Shown: piece after piece, positions 42,995 to 51,637 of the stretch
Layout: every line of letters begins with the position of its first letter
Numbering within the stretch: the first letter of the stretch is position 1
Notes under the pieces: generated by a model
Told to the model about the DNA's origin: nothing
Databases searched by the model: none
Seen by the model: only the letters and a program-made list of their open reading frames with translations
Translations under genes and position numbers: made by a program
From: JAKRSE01 sp943369295
GTDB taxonomy: Bacteria; Armatimonadota; Fimbriimonadia; Fimbriimonadales; Fimbriimonadaceae
NCBI GenBank assembly: GCA_943369295.1
Contig: CALRMU020000001.1
Location: 558,001-622,000 of the forward strand
Length of the DNA: 64,000 nt
Direction of reading: 5' to 3'

Positions 42995-43717
42995 CTAACT
43001 CTGCGACCCGCCTGAGCCAGACCGAGACCCCTTCTTCCCCTGACCCTTCCACCCGGCGGCGAGGCAGACCCATACCAGAGTCACAGATAGAATAAGCCAC
43101 GAACCTGCCCAGACGACATCGGGGATTCCGGTCGCCTGCTCCATGATTTTGGCGTCAGAGTGGCCATAGCCGAAGCTGACATTAAACAGAGCAGTGAAGG
43201 CAAGCATCGAAGTCAAACATTGCTGAATCCCCAAAAACTGGGCGAGAAAGGAGGCTCCTTCGTCGGGCAGCTTCCAGGCGCAGAGGAAAATCACGGCGAT
43301 CCAGGCAAGGCCAGAAACCACTCCCACCACGTCTCCTCTCACAAAAACGATCATGGAGAAGGTGAGAAGGCCGAACAGAATCCACAAAGCCTGGCGGGCG
43401 TGATCTTTGCGGCCAGCCACCAGAATAAGCAGGCCGCCGATGACGCTGCTGCCCACATAACCGGCCATGGCCACAACCGGAAGGCTGCCCCCCTGAACCA
43501 AGGCAACTCCGCCAAGGTTTGAATAGACTTTGATTGCCTCTACACTGCCCCCCGTAAGCAGGGCGGCGATGGCGTGGCAGAGCTCGTGCAGGTGGGTGTT
43601 AAGCAGGGCCAGGGGGGTCAGCACGACCCGCAGCATAGGCACCACCCAAATGAGGACGGATATTGCCGATGCCACCAAAAGCAGGCTCTGGTCCTGACGA
43701 AGCTTAGCCACTGACAT
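42995..43717 (-). CDS. M50-type zinc metalloprotease-like membrane protein
   Basis: A 240-residue polytopic protein from MSVAKLRQDQ. LLNTHLHELCHAIAALLTGG carries an HExxH-type site (H-E-L-C-H) inside a membrane helix, as in the small M50B-like family, followed by hydrophobic segments (VAMAGYVGSSVIGGLLILVAG, WILFGLLTFSMIVFV, VVSGLAWIAVIFLCA). The third zinc ligand is probably the later GHSDA segment region but is not certain. Regulated intramembrane proteolysis is the family role; its substrate is unknown. The 3-prime end borders the repeat cluster. Confidence 0.78.
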   Translation of the reverse strand: MSVAKLRQDQSLLLVASAISVLIWVVPMLRVVLTPLALLNTHLHELCHAIAALLTGGSVEAIKVYSNLGGVALVQGGSLPVVAMAGYVGSSVIGGLLILVAGRKDHARQALWILFGLLTFSMIVFVRGDVVGVVSGLAWIAVIFLCAWKLPDEGASFLAQFLGIQQCLTSMLAFTALFNVSFGYGHSDAKIMEQATGIPDVVWAGSWLILSVTLVWVCLAAGWKGQGKKGSRSGSGGSQS

Positions 43718-43758
43718 TCTTGACGGAGCCAAACGTGTCAGGATTCAAAGAAGGAGCG

Positions 43759-43764
43759 TAGAAA
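43759..43764 (+). promoter_or_regulatory. Putative -10 box of the 159-residue gene
   Basis: TAGAAA preceded by CG, 5 bases before the GTG start at 43770. Confidence 0.3.
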
Positions 43765-43769
43765 GGGCC

Positions 43770-44249
43770 GTGTGGCGTTGGATTCTGGGAATTGTTTTGT
43801 TTATTGGAGTGGCGGCATCGATGACTTTTGTTTATGTCTTTGGGCCAACTGATGAGCAGCTGATTCAGGAAGCATTAGAGGAATCGATTCAGGCGAGCAA
43901 AGAGGGCAGCTCTGGGGGAGTTCTTTCTCGGCTGGCATCAAACTTCACCTACAACAACGAAGGAATCGGGGCCAGAACCGACGCAGCAAGGTGGATTCAG
44001 ACCCTTCGTCCAGAGATCTCAGTTTTCAGCCGCGAGATCATCAAAGATGGCGAAAAAGCCAGAATCGTGACTCCGGTTAAGGTCACCTTTGCGGGGGGAA
44101 TCAATGTTGATCTTGAGACGGTGACTGTGACCTTCAAGAAGTCGACCGGCACGCGCTATGTTGTTTTTCCCTACGCCGATTGGCAGATTGAATCGGTGGT
44201 CTCAGAAGGGTTCGACCCATCTTCATTCATGCCTATGGGGTTACCATAG
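43770..44249 (+). CDS. Membrane-anchored NTF2-like/hypothetical protein
   Basis: A 159-residue protein beginning GTG. One N-terminal helix (WILGIVLFIGVAASMTFVYVFG) anchors it. The remaining domain (LIQEALEESIQASKEGSSGG, FTYNNEGIGARTDAARWIQ, IVTPVKVTFAGGINVDLETV, YVVFPYADWQIESVV) has the helix-then-curved-sheet rhythm of the NTF2/SnoaL-like superfamily. That assignment is tentative. It lies 5 bases before the lipoprotein gene and three genes share the direction up to prmC. Confidence 0.6.
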   Translation: MWRWILGIVLFIGVAASMTFVYVFGPTDEQLIQEALEESIQASKEGSSGGVLSRLASNFTYNNEGIGARTDAARWIQTLRPEISVFSREIIKDGEKARIVTPVKVTFAGGINVDLETVTVTFKKSTGTRYVVFPYADWQIESVVSEGFDPSSFMPMGLP

Positions 44250-44254
44250 CCACA

Positions 44255-44590
44255 GTGAAGCGACTTCCCCTTTTCTCGGCAGCGGCTCTTGTCCTGGCTC
44301 TCTTCGTGGCCGGAGGATGCAGCAGCAACGAACCGGAAGGCTTTGCTTCGGGCGACAAAGAGGGCCTGGGATTCGGAATTCCTGAGCCAGCAAAGCCCGC
44401 TACGCCAGCCGCTTCTGATCCTGCTAAGGCAGATCCTGCAAAGACAGATCCGGCAAAGTCCACGCCTGGAGCCTCGGGCGGAGCCCCCCTGCCAGATGAA
44501 GCTCAGCCGACCACCGGCGAAGCAAAGGGCGCCTTGGGCTACACCCCTGATGCCGACGGAAAGCAGTCGGGACAGCCGACCACTCCGTGA
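44255..44590 (+). CDS. Small lipoprotein with Asp-Pro-Ala-Lys repeats
   Basis: A 111-residue precursor starting GTG. Signal LPLFSAAALVLALFVAGGC with a lipobox ending AGGC predicts lipidation. The mature chain is a flexible linker with degenerate DPAKAD/DPAKTD/DPAKS repeats (about residues 50-70) and no domain. It overlaps prmC by 4 bases (GTGA). Such Pro/Ala/Lys-rich lipoproteins often serve as spacers in the periplasm; no function can be assigned here. Confidence 0.65.
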   Translation: MKRLPLFSAAALVLALFVAGGCSSNEPEGFASGDKEGLGFGIPEPAKPATPAASDPAKADPAKTDPAKSTPGASGGAPLPDEAQPTTGEAKGALGYTPDADGKQSGQPTTP

Positions 44591-45402
44591 CCCTATTCGA
44601 ATGGATTCGCCAGGCGGAAGCTCGTCTGAACCAGGCTGGGGTTGATAGCGCAAGGCTGGAAGCCCAGATTCTTGCTGCATCTGTGTTTGGCAAAGATCGC
44701 GCCTGGGTGCTGACCCACCCCGAAGAGCCAGTGGATGAGCCAGCCCTGGAAGCTCTTTTGGCGCGAAGGAAAGCCAGGGAGCCCCTTGCCTACATTCTTG
44801 GCCAAAGAGAGTTTTTCAGCCGACCCTTTAAGGTGACTCCGGCAGTTCTCATCCCTCGGCAGGAAACCGAAACCCTGGTTGAATGGATTCTAGACAGCAT
44901 TGACGAAGGCCCGGCCCGAGTCCTTGATTTGGCCACGGGCAGTGGCTGCATTGGCATCACACTGGCTCTAGAAAACCCTCAGTGGAAGGTCACTCTGAGT
45001 GATGTTTCGCCTGAGGCTGCCGAAGTGGCTCGGCACAACGCCAAGACTCTAAAAGCTTCCTGCAAGGTGGTTGAATCCGACCTCTTTGCCGCTGCTCCCG
45101 GCCCTTGGGATGTCATCGTCTCCAACCCCCCTTATATCGCTCAGGGTGAGATTTTTCAGCCTGAAGTCAGAGACTTTGAACCTGAACTGGCTCTTTATGC
45201 CGAAGAAGGCGGCCTCGCTCTCTACCGCCGAATTCTGACGGAAGCCGTCCCTTGTCTGTCTGCGGGTGGGGTTTTGGTGCTGGAGCTTGGCGATGGTCGG
45301 GCCGAAGGTTGTCGCCGCCTGGCTGAAGATCTGGGCTGGCACGAGCTGGAGGTCATGTCCGACCTCATGGGGATCGAGCGGGCTCTGGCTTTGGTTAGGT
45401 GA
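44587..45402 (+). CDS. prmC: Release factor glutamine methyltransferase PrmC
   Basis: A 271-residue class I methyltransferase that methylates the GGQ glutamine of RF1 and RF2. The helical N domain (FEWIRQAEARLNQAGVDSARL) is followed by the connector EPLAYILGQREFFSRPFKVT, the conserved VLIPRQETETLVEW, SAM site VLDLATGSGCIGITLAL and the target-binding motif DVIVSNPPYIAQGE (N-P-P-Y). All core motifs are present and the length is standard. GTG start in the GTGA overlap. prfA is not adjacent. Confidence 0.94.
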   Translation: MTLFEWIRQAEARLNQAGVDSARLEAQILAASVFGKDRAWVLTHPEEPVDEPALEALLARRKAREPLAYILGQREFFSRPFKVTPAVLIPRQETETLVEWILDSIDEGPARVLDLATGSGCIGITLALENPQWKVTLSDVSPEAAEVARHNAKTLKASCKVVESDLFAAAPGPWDVIVSNPPYIAQGEIFQPEVRDFEPELALYAEEGGLALYRRILTEAVPCLSAGGVLVLELGDGRAEGCRRLAEDLGWHELEVMSDLMGIERALALVR

Positions 45403-45729
45403 GTCGCGGCTTTTTGCCGCACGGCTCACGGAGCCGTGGCACCACAGCCCCAAACTCACTCTTCGGGTGCCACTGGACCTTGTCCAGTGCGTGGAAAAAG
45501 GAAGCACTCTGTCACCAACTGTGAAATGCCTTGAAACCTATGACATTTAAAAGGAGTACCCAAAGTCATCTAGGGTCAAGTGAGCGAAATGCGGGAAGAC
45601 GCAAGTCTGGATAATGCCCTGGTCGGTCATTGCTGCTTTCTAAGCACTGCCGTCGTGACGCAATGTGTCAGCTTGAGCTCCCTTCTCAAGCAGCCTTTGG
45701 AGGCTAATCTGCCAATGAGGGAGCACTAA
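45403..45729. repeat. 327-base gap with paired triloop palindromes
   Basis: 45420-45438: CACGGCTC, loop ACG, GAGCCGTG, followed by GCAC. 45471-45489: CACTGGAC, loop CTT, GTCCAGTG, preceded by GGGTGC and followed by CGTGGAAAAAGG. Beyond 45500 nothing recognisable was found; AT content rises toward the next gene. Confidence 0.7.
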
Positions 45730-46170
45730 TTGTCTGAACATTCTCCCCAAAAGAATCACAAATATTGGATTTGGGCTGCAACGTTGTCTTTGGCGTTCTG
45801 GGCAAGCCTCTATCTCGTCAATGTGTTCGATGTTTACCGGCCTTACTTGAATGGAATCGAGCGGCAGATTGACGCATATTACTCGACAGAATCTGAGCTA
45901 AGGCAATGCCACAAGTTGCTTGGAATTCGATCTTCACTTGAGGATTGGCACGAAATTAGGGAATCCTGCGAGTCGGGTGGCTACGCAGAAGATTTTCAGC
46001 ATATTGGCCGCCGTCAAGTGGAAATCGGAACTCACATGATTTTTCTATCTGCGACCGAACTGGAGTATAGGGTTCGAAGAAATGGGACGAGGTACAGAGA
46101 GGTTTGGACTGTTGGCAAGCTGGGTTTAGTAAAGGCGAAATCCGAAAAACTGGGGAGCTACAACCCATGA
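45730..46170 (+). CDS. Hypothetical bitopic membrane protein A
   Basis: A 146-residue protein with a TTG start supported by GGGAG about 7 bases upstream. One N-terminal membrane helix (YWIWAATLSLAFWASLYLVNV) precedes about 100 residues outside the cytoplasm, ending ELEYRVRRNGTRYREVWTVGK. No family is recognised. It overlaps the next gene by ATGA and both have one N-terminal helix, similar length and a V-x-R-x-G-x-x-Y-x-E segment, so they may be distant paralogues. The stretch is more AT-rich than its surroundings. Confidence 0.55.
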   Translation: MSEHSPQKNHKYWIWAATLSLAFWASLYLVNVFDVYRPYLNGIERQIDAYYSTESELRQCHKLLGIRSSLEDWHEIRESCESGGYAEDFQHIGRRQVEIGTHMIFLSATELEYRVRRNGTRYREVWTVGKLGLVKAKSEKLGSYNP

Positions 46171-46577
46171 GACTACTCCGGGCATTTGAAAAGGATGTTG
46201 TTTTCATTTCCTGCTTTACCATCTTGATCTTGACTATAAACCTAGGTCTCGGAGGCTTTATAGTTCCCCTTTACAACCTTTGGCGACCCACAAAGCCAGA
46301 TCTTAGAGCTTTGGCAATCGACCCCTACAGTGCTGGCAGGTGGAAGCAGCCTCCTTGCTTCTCATCGGCAGCCAGTGACGCATACTTTGTTCGGGTCCAG
46401 CAATCGGGTTCTGGGACTGTTGTTGAATTTGCTGAAACTGGCAGTGAAAGATCTGGCCTTCGATATGATGTAACGATGCTTGTCAAAAGATCCGGCAACG
46501 AATACATTGAGAACGCGTCGATTGTGAACGGATGCATTGAGGTATTCACGTCTAAGCCAGAACTGATAAATGATTGA
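46167..46577 (+). CDS. Hypothetical bitopic membrane protein B
   Basis: A 136-residue protein from MRLLRAFEKDVV, ATG in the ATGA overlap with gene A. Membrane helix FISCFTILILTINLGLGGFIVPLY, then a short soluble domain ending VTMLVKRSGNEYIENASIVNG. Two cysteines (PPCFSS and NGCIEV) could form a disulfide outside the cytoplasm. No family recognised. Paired with gene A it forms a two-gene unit in an AT-richer pocket flanked by repeats on the left. Confidence 0.55.
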   Translation: MRLLRAFEKDVVFISCFTILILTINLGLGGFIVPLYNLWRPTKPDLRALAIDPYSAGRWKQPPCFSSAASDAYFVRVQQSGSGTVVEFAETGSERSGLRYDVTMLVKRSGNEYIENASIVNGCIEVFTSKPELIND

Positions 46578-46769
46578 CTCAGCATGTGAGGAAGCACTTG
46601 ATGTTCCAACTATGCTTAGGTGGATGCGTCAAGCCGGACTCCAGGATCGAAATATCTTCCGAAGACATCACTGCAAAGGCCAGATTCTTTCTAGGGAGCG
46701 CTGTATCCAAAGAATCCAGACAAGCGTGTAGCAGAAACTAAAAATCCGGTCTGCTCTCAAGCGAGACTC

Positions 46770-46778
46770 TGGTACTGT
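46770..46778 (+). promoter_or_regulatory. Extended -10 box of the IPT/TIG lipoprotein gene
   Basis: TGGTACTGT ends 7 bases before GTG 46786. This overlaps an earlier in-frame GTG at 46777, so the later start is preferred. Confidence 0.45.
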
Positions 46779-46785
46779 GTCCGCT

Positions 46786-47436
46786 GTGACGAACCCCAGC
46801 AAAGTTAAGGCAGCGGGAGCAATGTGTTTGTGCCTGGCCGTGATCGGTTGTGGAGGCAACAGCTGTGATTCAGATGATGTCGTTCCTATCATCGAAGCTA
46901 TCGAGCCTTGCGTGGTGGCTCCTGGTCAGCCGCTCAGCATCTATGGCGTCAGGCTGGCCGACTCCTCTGCACCAGATGTCTCCTTCAGCGGCGGGGGTAC
47001 TGCGACACTCGTGTCTTCATCGGCTGACAAAGTTGTGGCAAATGTCCCAGCTGCAACCACTTCTGGGTCACTTGAGGTCAAGACCCGAGCAGGGGCTGCC
47101 TACTTCAATTACGAAGTCGGAACTCTTGTTGAAATTGAGGAACTCGAGCCCAATGATGCGGCTGATTTCAGCAATGCAACCCTTGTTGGCGTCAACCGGA
47201 AGATTATTGGGGCAATTTCTGCGGCAGGAGACAAAGATTTCTTCCGCTTGGGCTGTCTTGCAAAAAAGAAGATGAGGATGACCATTTCTGGCCCAGCTGT
47301 GATCAACGAAGTGACGATCAACGGAGCAGCTTTTCCCATCACAGAGGGCAAGGTGGAGTTCAACGCAATCGGAGATGTAGTTTTCAGCGTTGCGGGCACG
47401 GTCGGCAACTACGAAATCAACATCACTGGAGTGTAG
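46786..47436 (+). CDS. IPT/TIG-domain lipoprotein
   Basis: A 216-residue precursor starting GTG. Signal VKAAGAMCLCLAVIGC predicts lipidation at the cysteine of the VIGC lipobox. The mature part opens with an IPT/TIG-type immunoglobulin-like domain (PIIEAIEPCVVAPGQPLSIYGVRL, KVVANVPAATTSGSLEVKTRAG) and ends with a PPC-like beta domain (VEIEELEPNDAADFSNATLVG, ISAAGDKDFFRLGC). It is a surface or periplasmic adhesion or binding module; ligand unknown. Confidence 0.72.
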   Translation: MTNPSKVKAAGAMCLCLAVIGCGGNSCDSDDVVPIIEAIEPCVVAPGQPLSIYGVRLADSSAPDVSFSGGGTATLVSSSADKVVANVPAATTSGSLEVKTRAGAAYFNYEVGTLVEIEELEPNDAADFSNATLVGVNRKIIGAISAAGDKDFFRLGCLAKKKMRMTISGPAVINEVTINGAAFPITEGKVEFNAIGDVVFSVAGTVGNYEINITGV

Positions 47437-47480
47437 AGCTTCCGTCACAAGGCTCGTACTCGCTGACAGCTTGAGAGTGC

Positions 47481-47509
47481 TGGGGTGGCTTTAGAGTCAC
47501 CCCACTTTT
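47481..47509 (+). terminator. Rho-independent terminator
   Basis: TGGGGTG pairs with CACCCCA around a 10-base loop, followed by CTTTTG; 44 bases after the IPT/TIG lipoprotein stop. Confidence 0.7.
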
Positions 47510-47659
47510 GATTTTGGATGTCTAGACTTGGTGAGGCTGGCATTTGGAAGTTTGCAGGCTGCAGATCGTGCATCAATTTTGGGCCGATGGAGGCTCGGTG
47601 AAAGCAGCCTCTAATCAGGCTCAAGACAAGTTATGGCCCCCTGTCATAATCACAGATCA

Positions 47660-48190
47660 ATGGAGATCGTCGTCCCTGCAGGCTACCGCCACCTTTTTGA
47701 GGTCAGCCCCCAAAGGCCGATCGTTAAGATTCCGGCTCCCGTTTTGAGGGAGAAGGCGAAGCCCATTGCGAAGGTGACTCCTCGGCACAGAATCCTGGCC
47801 GAAAACATGGTCCGCATCATGCGGGATTCTCACGGAATCGGCCTTGCCGGACCCCAAATTGGCATTCAAGAAAGAATCATCGTCATCTCTCCCGATCATC
47901 GCCCCCAGGTGATCATCAACCCTGAGATTCTTGAATCCAGTGGAACCCAGATCGGCGAAGAAGGCTGCCTCTCCATTCCTGGCCTCTACGGAGATGTTGA
48001 AAGGGCAGAAAACGTGGTGGTCAAGGGCTTAAACCGAAAGGGCGACACGGTCACCTACACTCTGGATGGCTTGGCCGCAAGGGTAATCCAGCACGAAATC
48101 GATCATCTCGATGGCATTCTTTTCAGCGATAAAGCCGACCCGGCCACTCTGCATTGGAGAATGCCGGATCATGAGGATGAACTGGAGTGA
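47660..48190 (+). CDS. def: Peptide deformylase
   Basis: A 176-residue metalloenzyme from MEIVVPAGYRHLF that removes the formyl group from new polypeptides. Motif 1 is GIGLAGPQIG (alanine of the usual GLAAPQ replaced by glycine), motif 2 EEGCLSIPG with the metal cysteine, motif 3 QHEIDHLDG with the two histidines and catalytic glutamate. It has an N-terminal extension of about 20 residues relative to the typical start at I-x-x-x-x-x-P-V-L. CATAAT lies about 9 bases before the ATG. GTGA overlap with fmt. Confidence 0.94.
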   Translation: MEIVVPAGYRHLFEVSPQRPIVKIPAPVLREKAKPIAKVTPRHRILAENMVRIMRDSHGIGLAGPQIGIQERIIVISPDHRPQVIINPEILESSGTQIGEEGCLSIPGLYGDVERAENVVVKGLNRKGDTVTYTLDGLAARVIQHEIDHLDGILFSDKADPATLHWRMPDHEDELE

Positions 48191-49113
48191 GACTCGTTTA
48201 CATGGGCTCGGCATCCTTCGCCGTCCCTGCTCTGGAAGCCTTAGCCGAACATATCTGCCTGGTTGTCTCTCAGCCAGATCAGCCAAGCGGGCGCGGAATG
48301 CAGCTTAAGCCTATGCCGGTCAAGGCCAGAGCCCTTGAACTCGGTCTCCCTGTCGTGACTCCAGTCAAAAGCCGATCGGCTGAATCAGTGGATATGATTC
48401 GGGCCCTTGAGGCAGACGTTTTGGTCGTGGCGGCTTATGGTCAGATTCTCAGCGAGCCTCTATTGAATTCCGCCAAGCGAGGCGGAGTCAATCTGCACGG
48501 ATCGCTGCTCCCCAGGTGGCGAGGAGCGGCTCCGATTCAGCGGGCCATCGAAGCTGGCGACGAATACACGGGCGTCACCCTGATGCAGATGGATAAGGGG
48601 CTGGATACTGGCGACATGATCGCCAAGGAGATCATTTCCATCAGCCCGAATGAAACGGCGGGCGAGCTCTTCCCCCGTTTGGCTCAAGCTGCCGCGAACC
48701 TTGCCGTCGGCTGGATGCCCCAAATCGTGGCCGGGGATTACCCGAGGGAGAAGCAGGATGACGCTGCTTCAACCCACGCGGCCAAGGTCACCAAAGCCGA
48801 AGCAGAACTCACCTGCCACATGACGGCAGGCGAGGCCTTCAACAAGTTTCGCGCCTTCACCCCTGCTCCAGGGGCCTGGATTCAGACTCCGAAAGGAAAC
48901 CTCAGGGTCCTCAAGGCCCGGTTGGTCAAGGGTATTGATGTCGCGGCGGGCAGACTGGCCAGCGTTAAGCCAGAATTGATCGTCGGGTTTGCCCAAGGAG
49001 CCCTCTGTCTCGACCTTGTTCAGTCAGAGGGTAGAAAGCCCACATCTGGAACCGATTTTGCCAACGGGGCACGACTCGGCGTCGGAGATAGTTTGTTTCT
49101 TACAGGCGGATAA
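48187..49113 (+). CDS. fmt: Methionyl-tRNA formyltransferase
   Basis: A 308-residue enzyme that formylates initiator Met-tRNA. RLVYMGSASFAVPALEAL opens the formyltransferase fold, VVSQPDQPSGRGMQLKPMPVKARA is the conserved loop, GGVNLHGSLLPRWRGAAPIQRAI carries the N-x-H catalytic motif (NLHGSLLP), GVTLMQMDKGLDTGDM supplies the aspartate. A C-terminal OB-like domain (FRAFTPAPGAWIQTPKGNLRVLKA) binds tRNA. GTG start coupled to def, the usual def-fmt order. Confidence 0.95.
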   Translation: MRLVYMGSASFAVPALEALAEHICLVVSQPDQPSGRGMQLKPMPVKARALELGLPVVTPVKSRSAESVDMIRALEADVLVVAAYGQILSEPLLNSAKRGGVNLHGSLLPRWRGAAPIQRAIEAGDEYTGVTLMQMDKGLDTGDMIAKEIISISPNETAGELFPRLAQAAANLAVGWMPQIVAGDYPREKQDDAASTHAAKVTKAEAELTCHMTAGEAFNKFRAFTPAPGAWIQTPKGNLRVLKARLVKGIDVAAGRLASVKPELIVGFAQGALCLDLVQSEGRKPTSGTDFANGARLGVGDSLFLTGG

Positions 49114-49174
49114 CTGATGCTGAGAAAGCTGTTTCCGATTGTGATTTTTTAAGGAGTTATAGAGAGCATAAGCG

Positions 49175-50440
49175 ATGTCCAAGAAACTCGCCATCAGAGC
49201 AGCGATCCTCATCGTGAGCATGGTCCTTCTTTTCACTGGGTACCAGTGGTTCCAATCGTGGAGCCTTGACCCTGAAAATGAAGCCAAAGCAGATACCACC
49301 GGGGCGATTGCTGCCCTAGAAATGACCGGTTCTGATCCCCGGGCAGTCGTCTTTTTGGCTGACGGGACGGAGAAATCTGCCCCAGAACTTCCCGAAGGCA
49401 GGCAGGATCGTGAGATTTCTTGGGGAGCCACAGGCAGTCATGTCTTTATCTCCAGCAATCGCGAAGATGATTCTTTCAACATCTACCGCTGGAACCCCAT
49501 CAGTGGCGCCTTCGACCGTCGAAGTCAGGGAACCCGCAGCAAGGCGGCTCCTTTCTTTCTTCTCGATGGCTCGACAGAATCACAGCGCCGGGGCTTGGTG
49601 ACAGGTGGTGGAGCTGTCTCGATCTTCGACCCCAAAATGATGACGATGGAGCAGATTCTGCCTCCTCTTGAGCGTGGAGTTGATTCCAGCGACGAAGGCG
49701 GCGGAATGGTCGGACCCATGTCTGGCGCTTACAAGAGCATCGGTGACAGCTTTAAGTCAGCCAGATACATCGGCGGAAACAAGCTTATCTACACCCTCAT
49801 GAGGCGTGAAGGCGGAGAAGTTCTTGTTGTCAGCAATCTTGAGCCAGTTCAAAGGCCAGATGGCACCATGGCTCCTCCTCCTCCTATGCCAATCATGGCC
49901 GGCCGCAAGCTGGCGTGGGATGTGGCCGCCAATGGAGCGGCAGTCGTGGCGATCAATGATTTTCAGTGGCCCGATCCCGATCAGGTTCCGCCCGATTTTG
50001 TGAAGAATGGCGAAACCACCACTCCTTTCCGACATGCGCTTATGTCGCTGCCCAGCCCCACAGGCGGTCCGGGACAGCAGCAGGGTCCGATTGTCATCTT
50101 CCCAGATTCTGGACAGAAGGCAGGTGACCTCTCGGTCAGCCCAGACGGAAGCATGGTGGCAGTCGTCATTGGCGTTGAGAAGGACGAGAACTTTGTTCCC
50201 CAGGGTCTTGTTGTCTTTCCGAACATTCCTGGCGGCGGCCAGCAGGGAGTGCCGATCAGCGAAGGCGCCATCTCTGCTCCATCCTGGAGCCCCGACGGCA
50301 AGGAACTCGTCTATCTGAAGACGAGCGGCGGCAAGAGGGGAATTTTTAGGGTGAGCGCCACGGGTGGAGTTGAAAAGAGAGTTGGCAAGACGGGCAAGGA
50401 TTACCGCTCGCCTAAGTTCAGCCCCCAGGCAGCTTCTTGA
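49175..50440 (+). CDS. Membrane-anchored beta-propeller (TolB/WD40-like) protein
   Basis: A 421-residue protein with an N-terminal helix (KLAIRAAILIVSMVLLFTGYQWF) and a propeller of repeated strands with S-x-D-G/W-S-P-D-G-like turns: SWGATGSHVFISSNREDDSFNIYRWN, LSVSPDGSMVAVVIGVEKD, ISAPSWSPDGKELVYLKTSGGKRGIFRV. These TolB-like repeats bind partners or substrates outside the cytoplasm. It follows fmt by 61 bases; an AAGGAG site lies upstream at a long distance. Its 3-prime end overlaps the convergent methyltransferase gene by 23 bases. Confidence 0.75.
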   Translation: MSKKLAIRAAILIVSMVLLFTGYQWFQSWSLDPENEAKADTTGAIAALEMTGSDPRAVVFLADGTEKSAPELPEGRQDREISWGATGSHVFISSNREDDSFNIYRWNPISGAFDRRSQGTRSKAAPFFLLDGSTESQRRGLVTGGGAVSIFDPKMMTMEQILPPLERGVDSSDEGGGMVGPMSGAYKSIGDSFKSARYIGGNKLIYTLMRREGGEVLVVSNLEPVQRPDGTMAPPPPMPIMAGRKLAWDVAANGAAVVAINDFQWPDPDQVPPDFVKNGETTTPFRHALMSLPSPTGGPGQQQGPIVIFPDSGQKAGDLSVSPDGSMVAVVIGVEKDENFVPQGLVVFPNIPGGGQQGVPISEGAISAPSWSPDGKELVYLKTSGGKRGIFRVSATGGVEKRVGKTGKDYRSPKFSPQAAS

Positions 50441-51560
50441 TTCTCTGGGCAAGCAGCGCTCTAATCTTCGGACCCTTTTGGTAAAGAAGAAGCTCTAAGG
50501 AAAGGCCGCCTTCAGGCAGGCCTTTCCTTAGTTTTTTGAGGAGGGTGCTTGGCTCTATTGCCACTCCTCGAGTCTTGACAGCATCCAAAGAGGCTTCCTG
50601 CTGCTTTAATGCCTCTCGGACTGATTCCTCTCGCCAGGCACCCTGCCAATGAACTCTAAACTGCGTCAGCCACGGGTTAGGGCCAATATCCTCGCCGGTC
50701 AGCCAGCCCGGAGTTCCCCCGAGAGCCTGAAGTCCAAATGATCCCAGGCAGTGAGCCCGAATTGCCGCAGGGTCGGCTTCGTACACCCAGTCGCCAGGCT
50801 CTTCTGCTGATGCCGGTCTGCCGCCTGCCTCGATAAAAATCCCTTCGTCGACTCTATAGGCTCTTCTAAACTTCTCTGTCGCCTTCCCGCCTGCCTGCAT
50901 CAAGGCTTCGACGCATTCGCCCTTGTGACTGACGAAGATCAAACCTTGGTTTTGTGATTCCAGGATCTCATCACTGAGAAGAGGCGTGAGCTTGATCCAG
51001 CAGTTCTCAGCCGATTTGGCCTTCTGCAAAATTTCGGTGAGGGTGGGCTGAAAGGAATCTGGGTTGAGGGTGCGGCCAGATCCAGATCGTCGGGCGGGGT
51101 CCAGCCAAAGATTTCGTCCGGCCCAGTCGGCTTCCATCACGGAACCCTGAATAAGGTTTGCCACGTGCCCTTGGACAGTTAAGTTCCATTCGGCGCATTC
51201 CAGGGCTGCCTGGTTGAGGTCAAAGCCATTCGCTGGTCCGCGGGCGGCCAAGGCGATCAGGTCTCCCCCGATCCCGCACGTGCCATCGGTGACGGCAGTC
51301 CCGGGTTCGAAAAGGGAGGCATGAAAAGCTGCCACCTTTTCATGGGCCGTCATCTCCAGCCCTTCTCGCGTGAAGATCATCTGGTCTGCATTGGCAAACT
51401 TTGTGCGGCCCTTTTCCCTTAAGGTCTGCTGGCCTACCGCCCAGGCTGCGGCTTCTTGACCAAATTCTGATGCCAGCCGATCAATTGTCTTGATCGTTGG
51501 CGGCAGAGCCTCGGCTGCAAGGAGGGCATCCTGATAGGGGTGTGAAAGGGGGAAGGGCAT
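50418..51560 (-). CDS. Class I SAM-dependent methyltransferase with THUMP-like C domain
   Basis: A 380-residue protein. After an N-terminal helical region (AWAVGQQTLREKGRTKFANADQM), the SAM motif VTDGTCGIGGDLIALAA and GFDLNQAALECAEWNL give motifs I and II; LWLDPARRSGSGRT resembles a D-P-A-R catalytic region. The last 100 residues (VKTRGVAIEPSTLLKKLRKGLPEGG) resemble the THUMP-like tail family, suggesting an RNA substrate. No further specificity can be stated. It converges on and overlaps the propeller gene by 23 bases. Confidence 0.78.
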   Translation of the reverse strand: MPFPLSHPYQDALLAAEALPPTIKTIDRLASEFGQEAAAWAVGQQTLREKGRTKFANADQMIFTREGLEMTAHEKVAAFHASLFEPGTAVTDGTCGIGGDLIALAARGPANGFDLNQAALECAEWNLTVQGHVANLIQGSVMEADWAGRNLWLDPARRSGSGRTLNPDSFQPTLTEILQKAKSAENCWIKLTPLLSDEILESQNQGLIFVSHKGECVEALMQAGGKATEKFRRAYRVDEGIFIEAGGRPASAEEPGDWVYEADPAAIRAHCLGSFGLQALGGTPGWLTGEDIGPNPWLTQFRVHWQGAWREESVREALKQQEASLDAVKTRGVAIEPSTLLKKLRKGLPEGGLSLELLLYQKGPKIRALLAQRIKKLPGG

Positions 51561-51637
51561 GAGTCGCAGGCTGGTTTCTTGATTGTGACCGCAAGGGGGA
51601 GCATGCCAAGGCCCGTAGAGTCAGGGCTATAAAGGCT

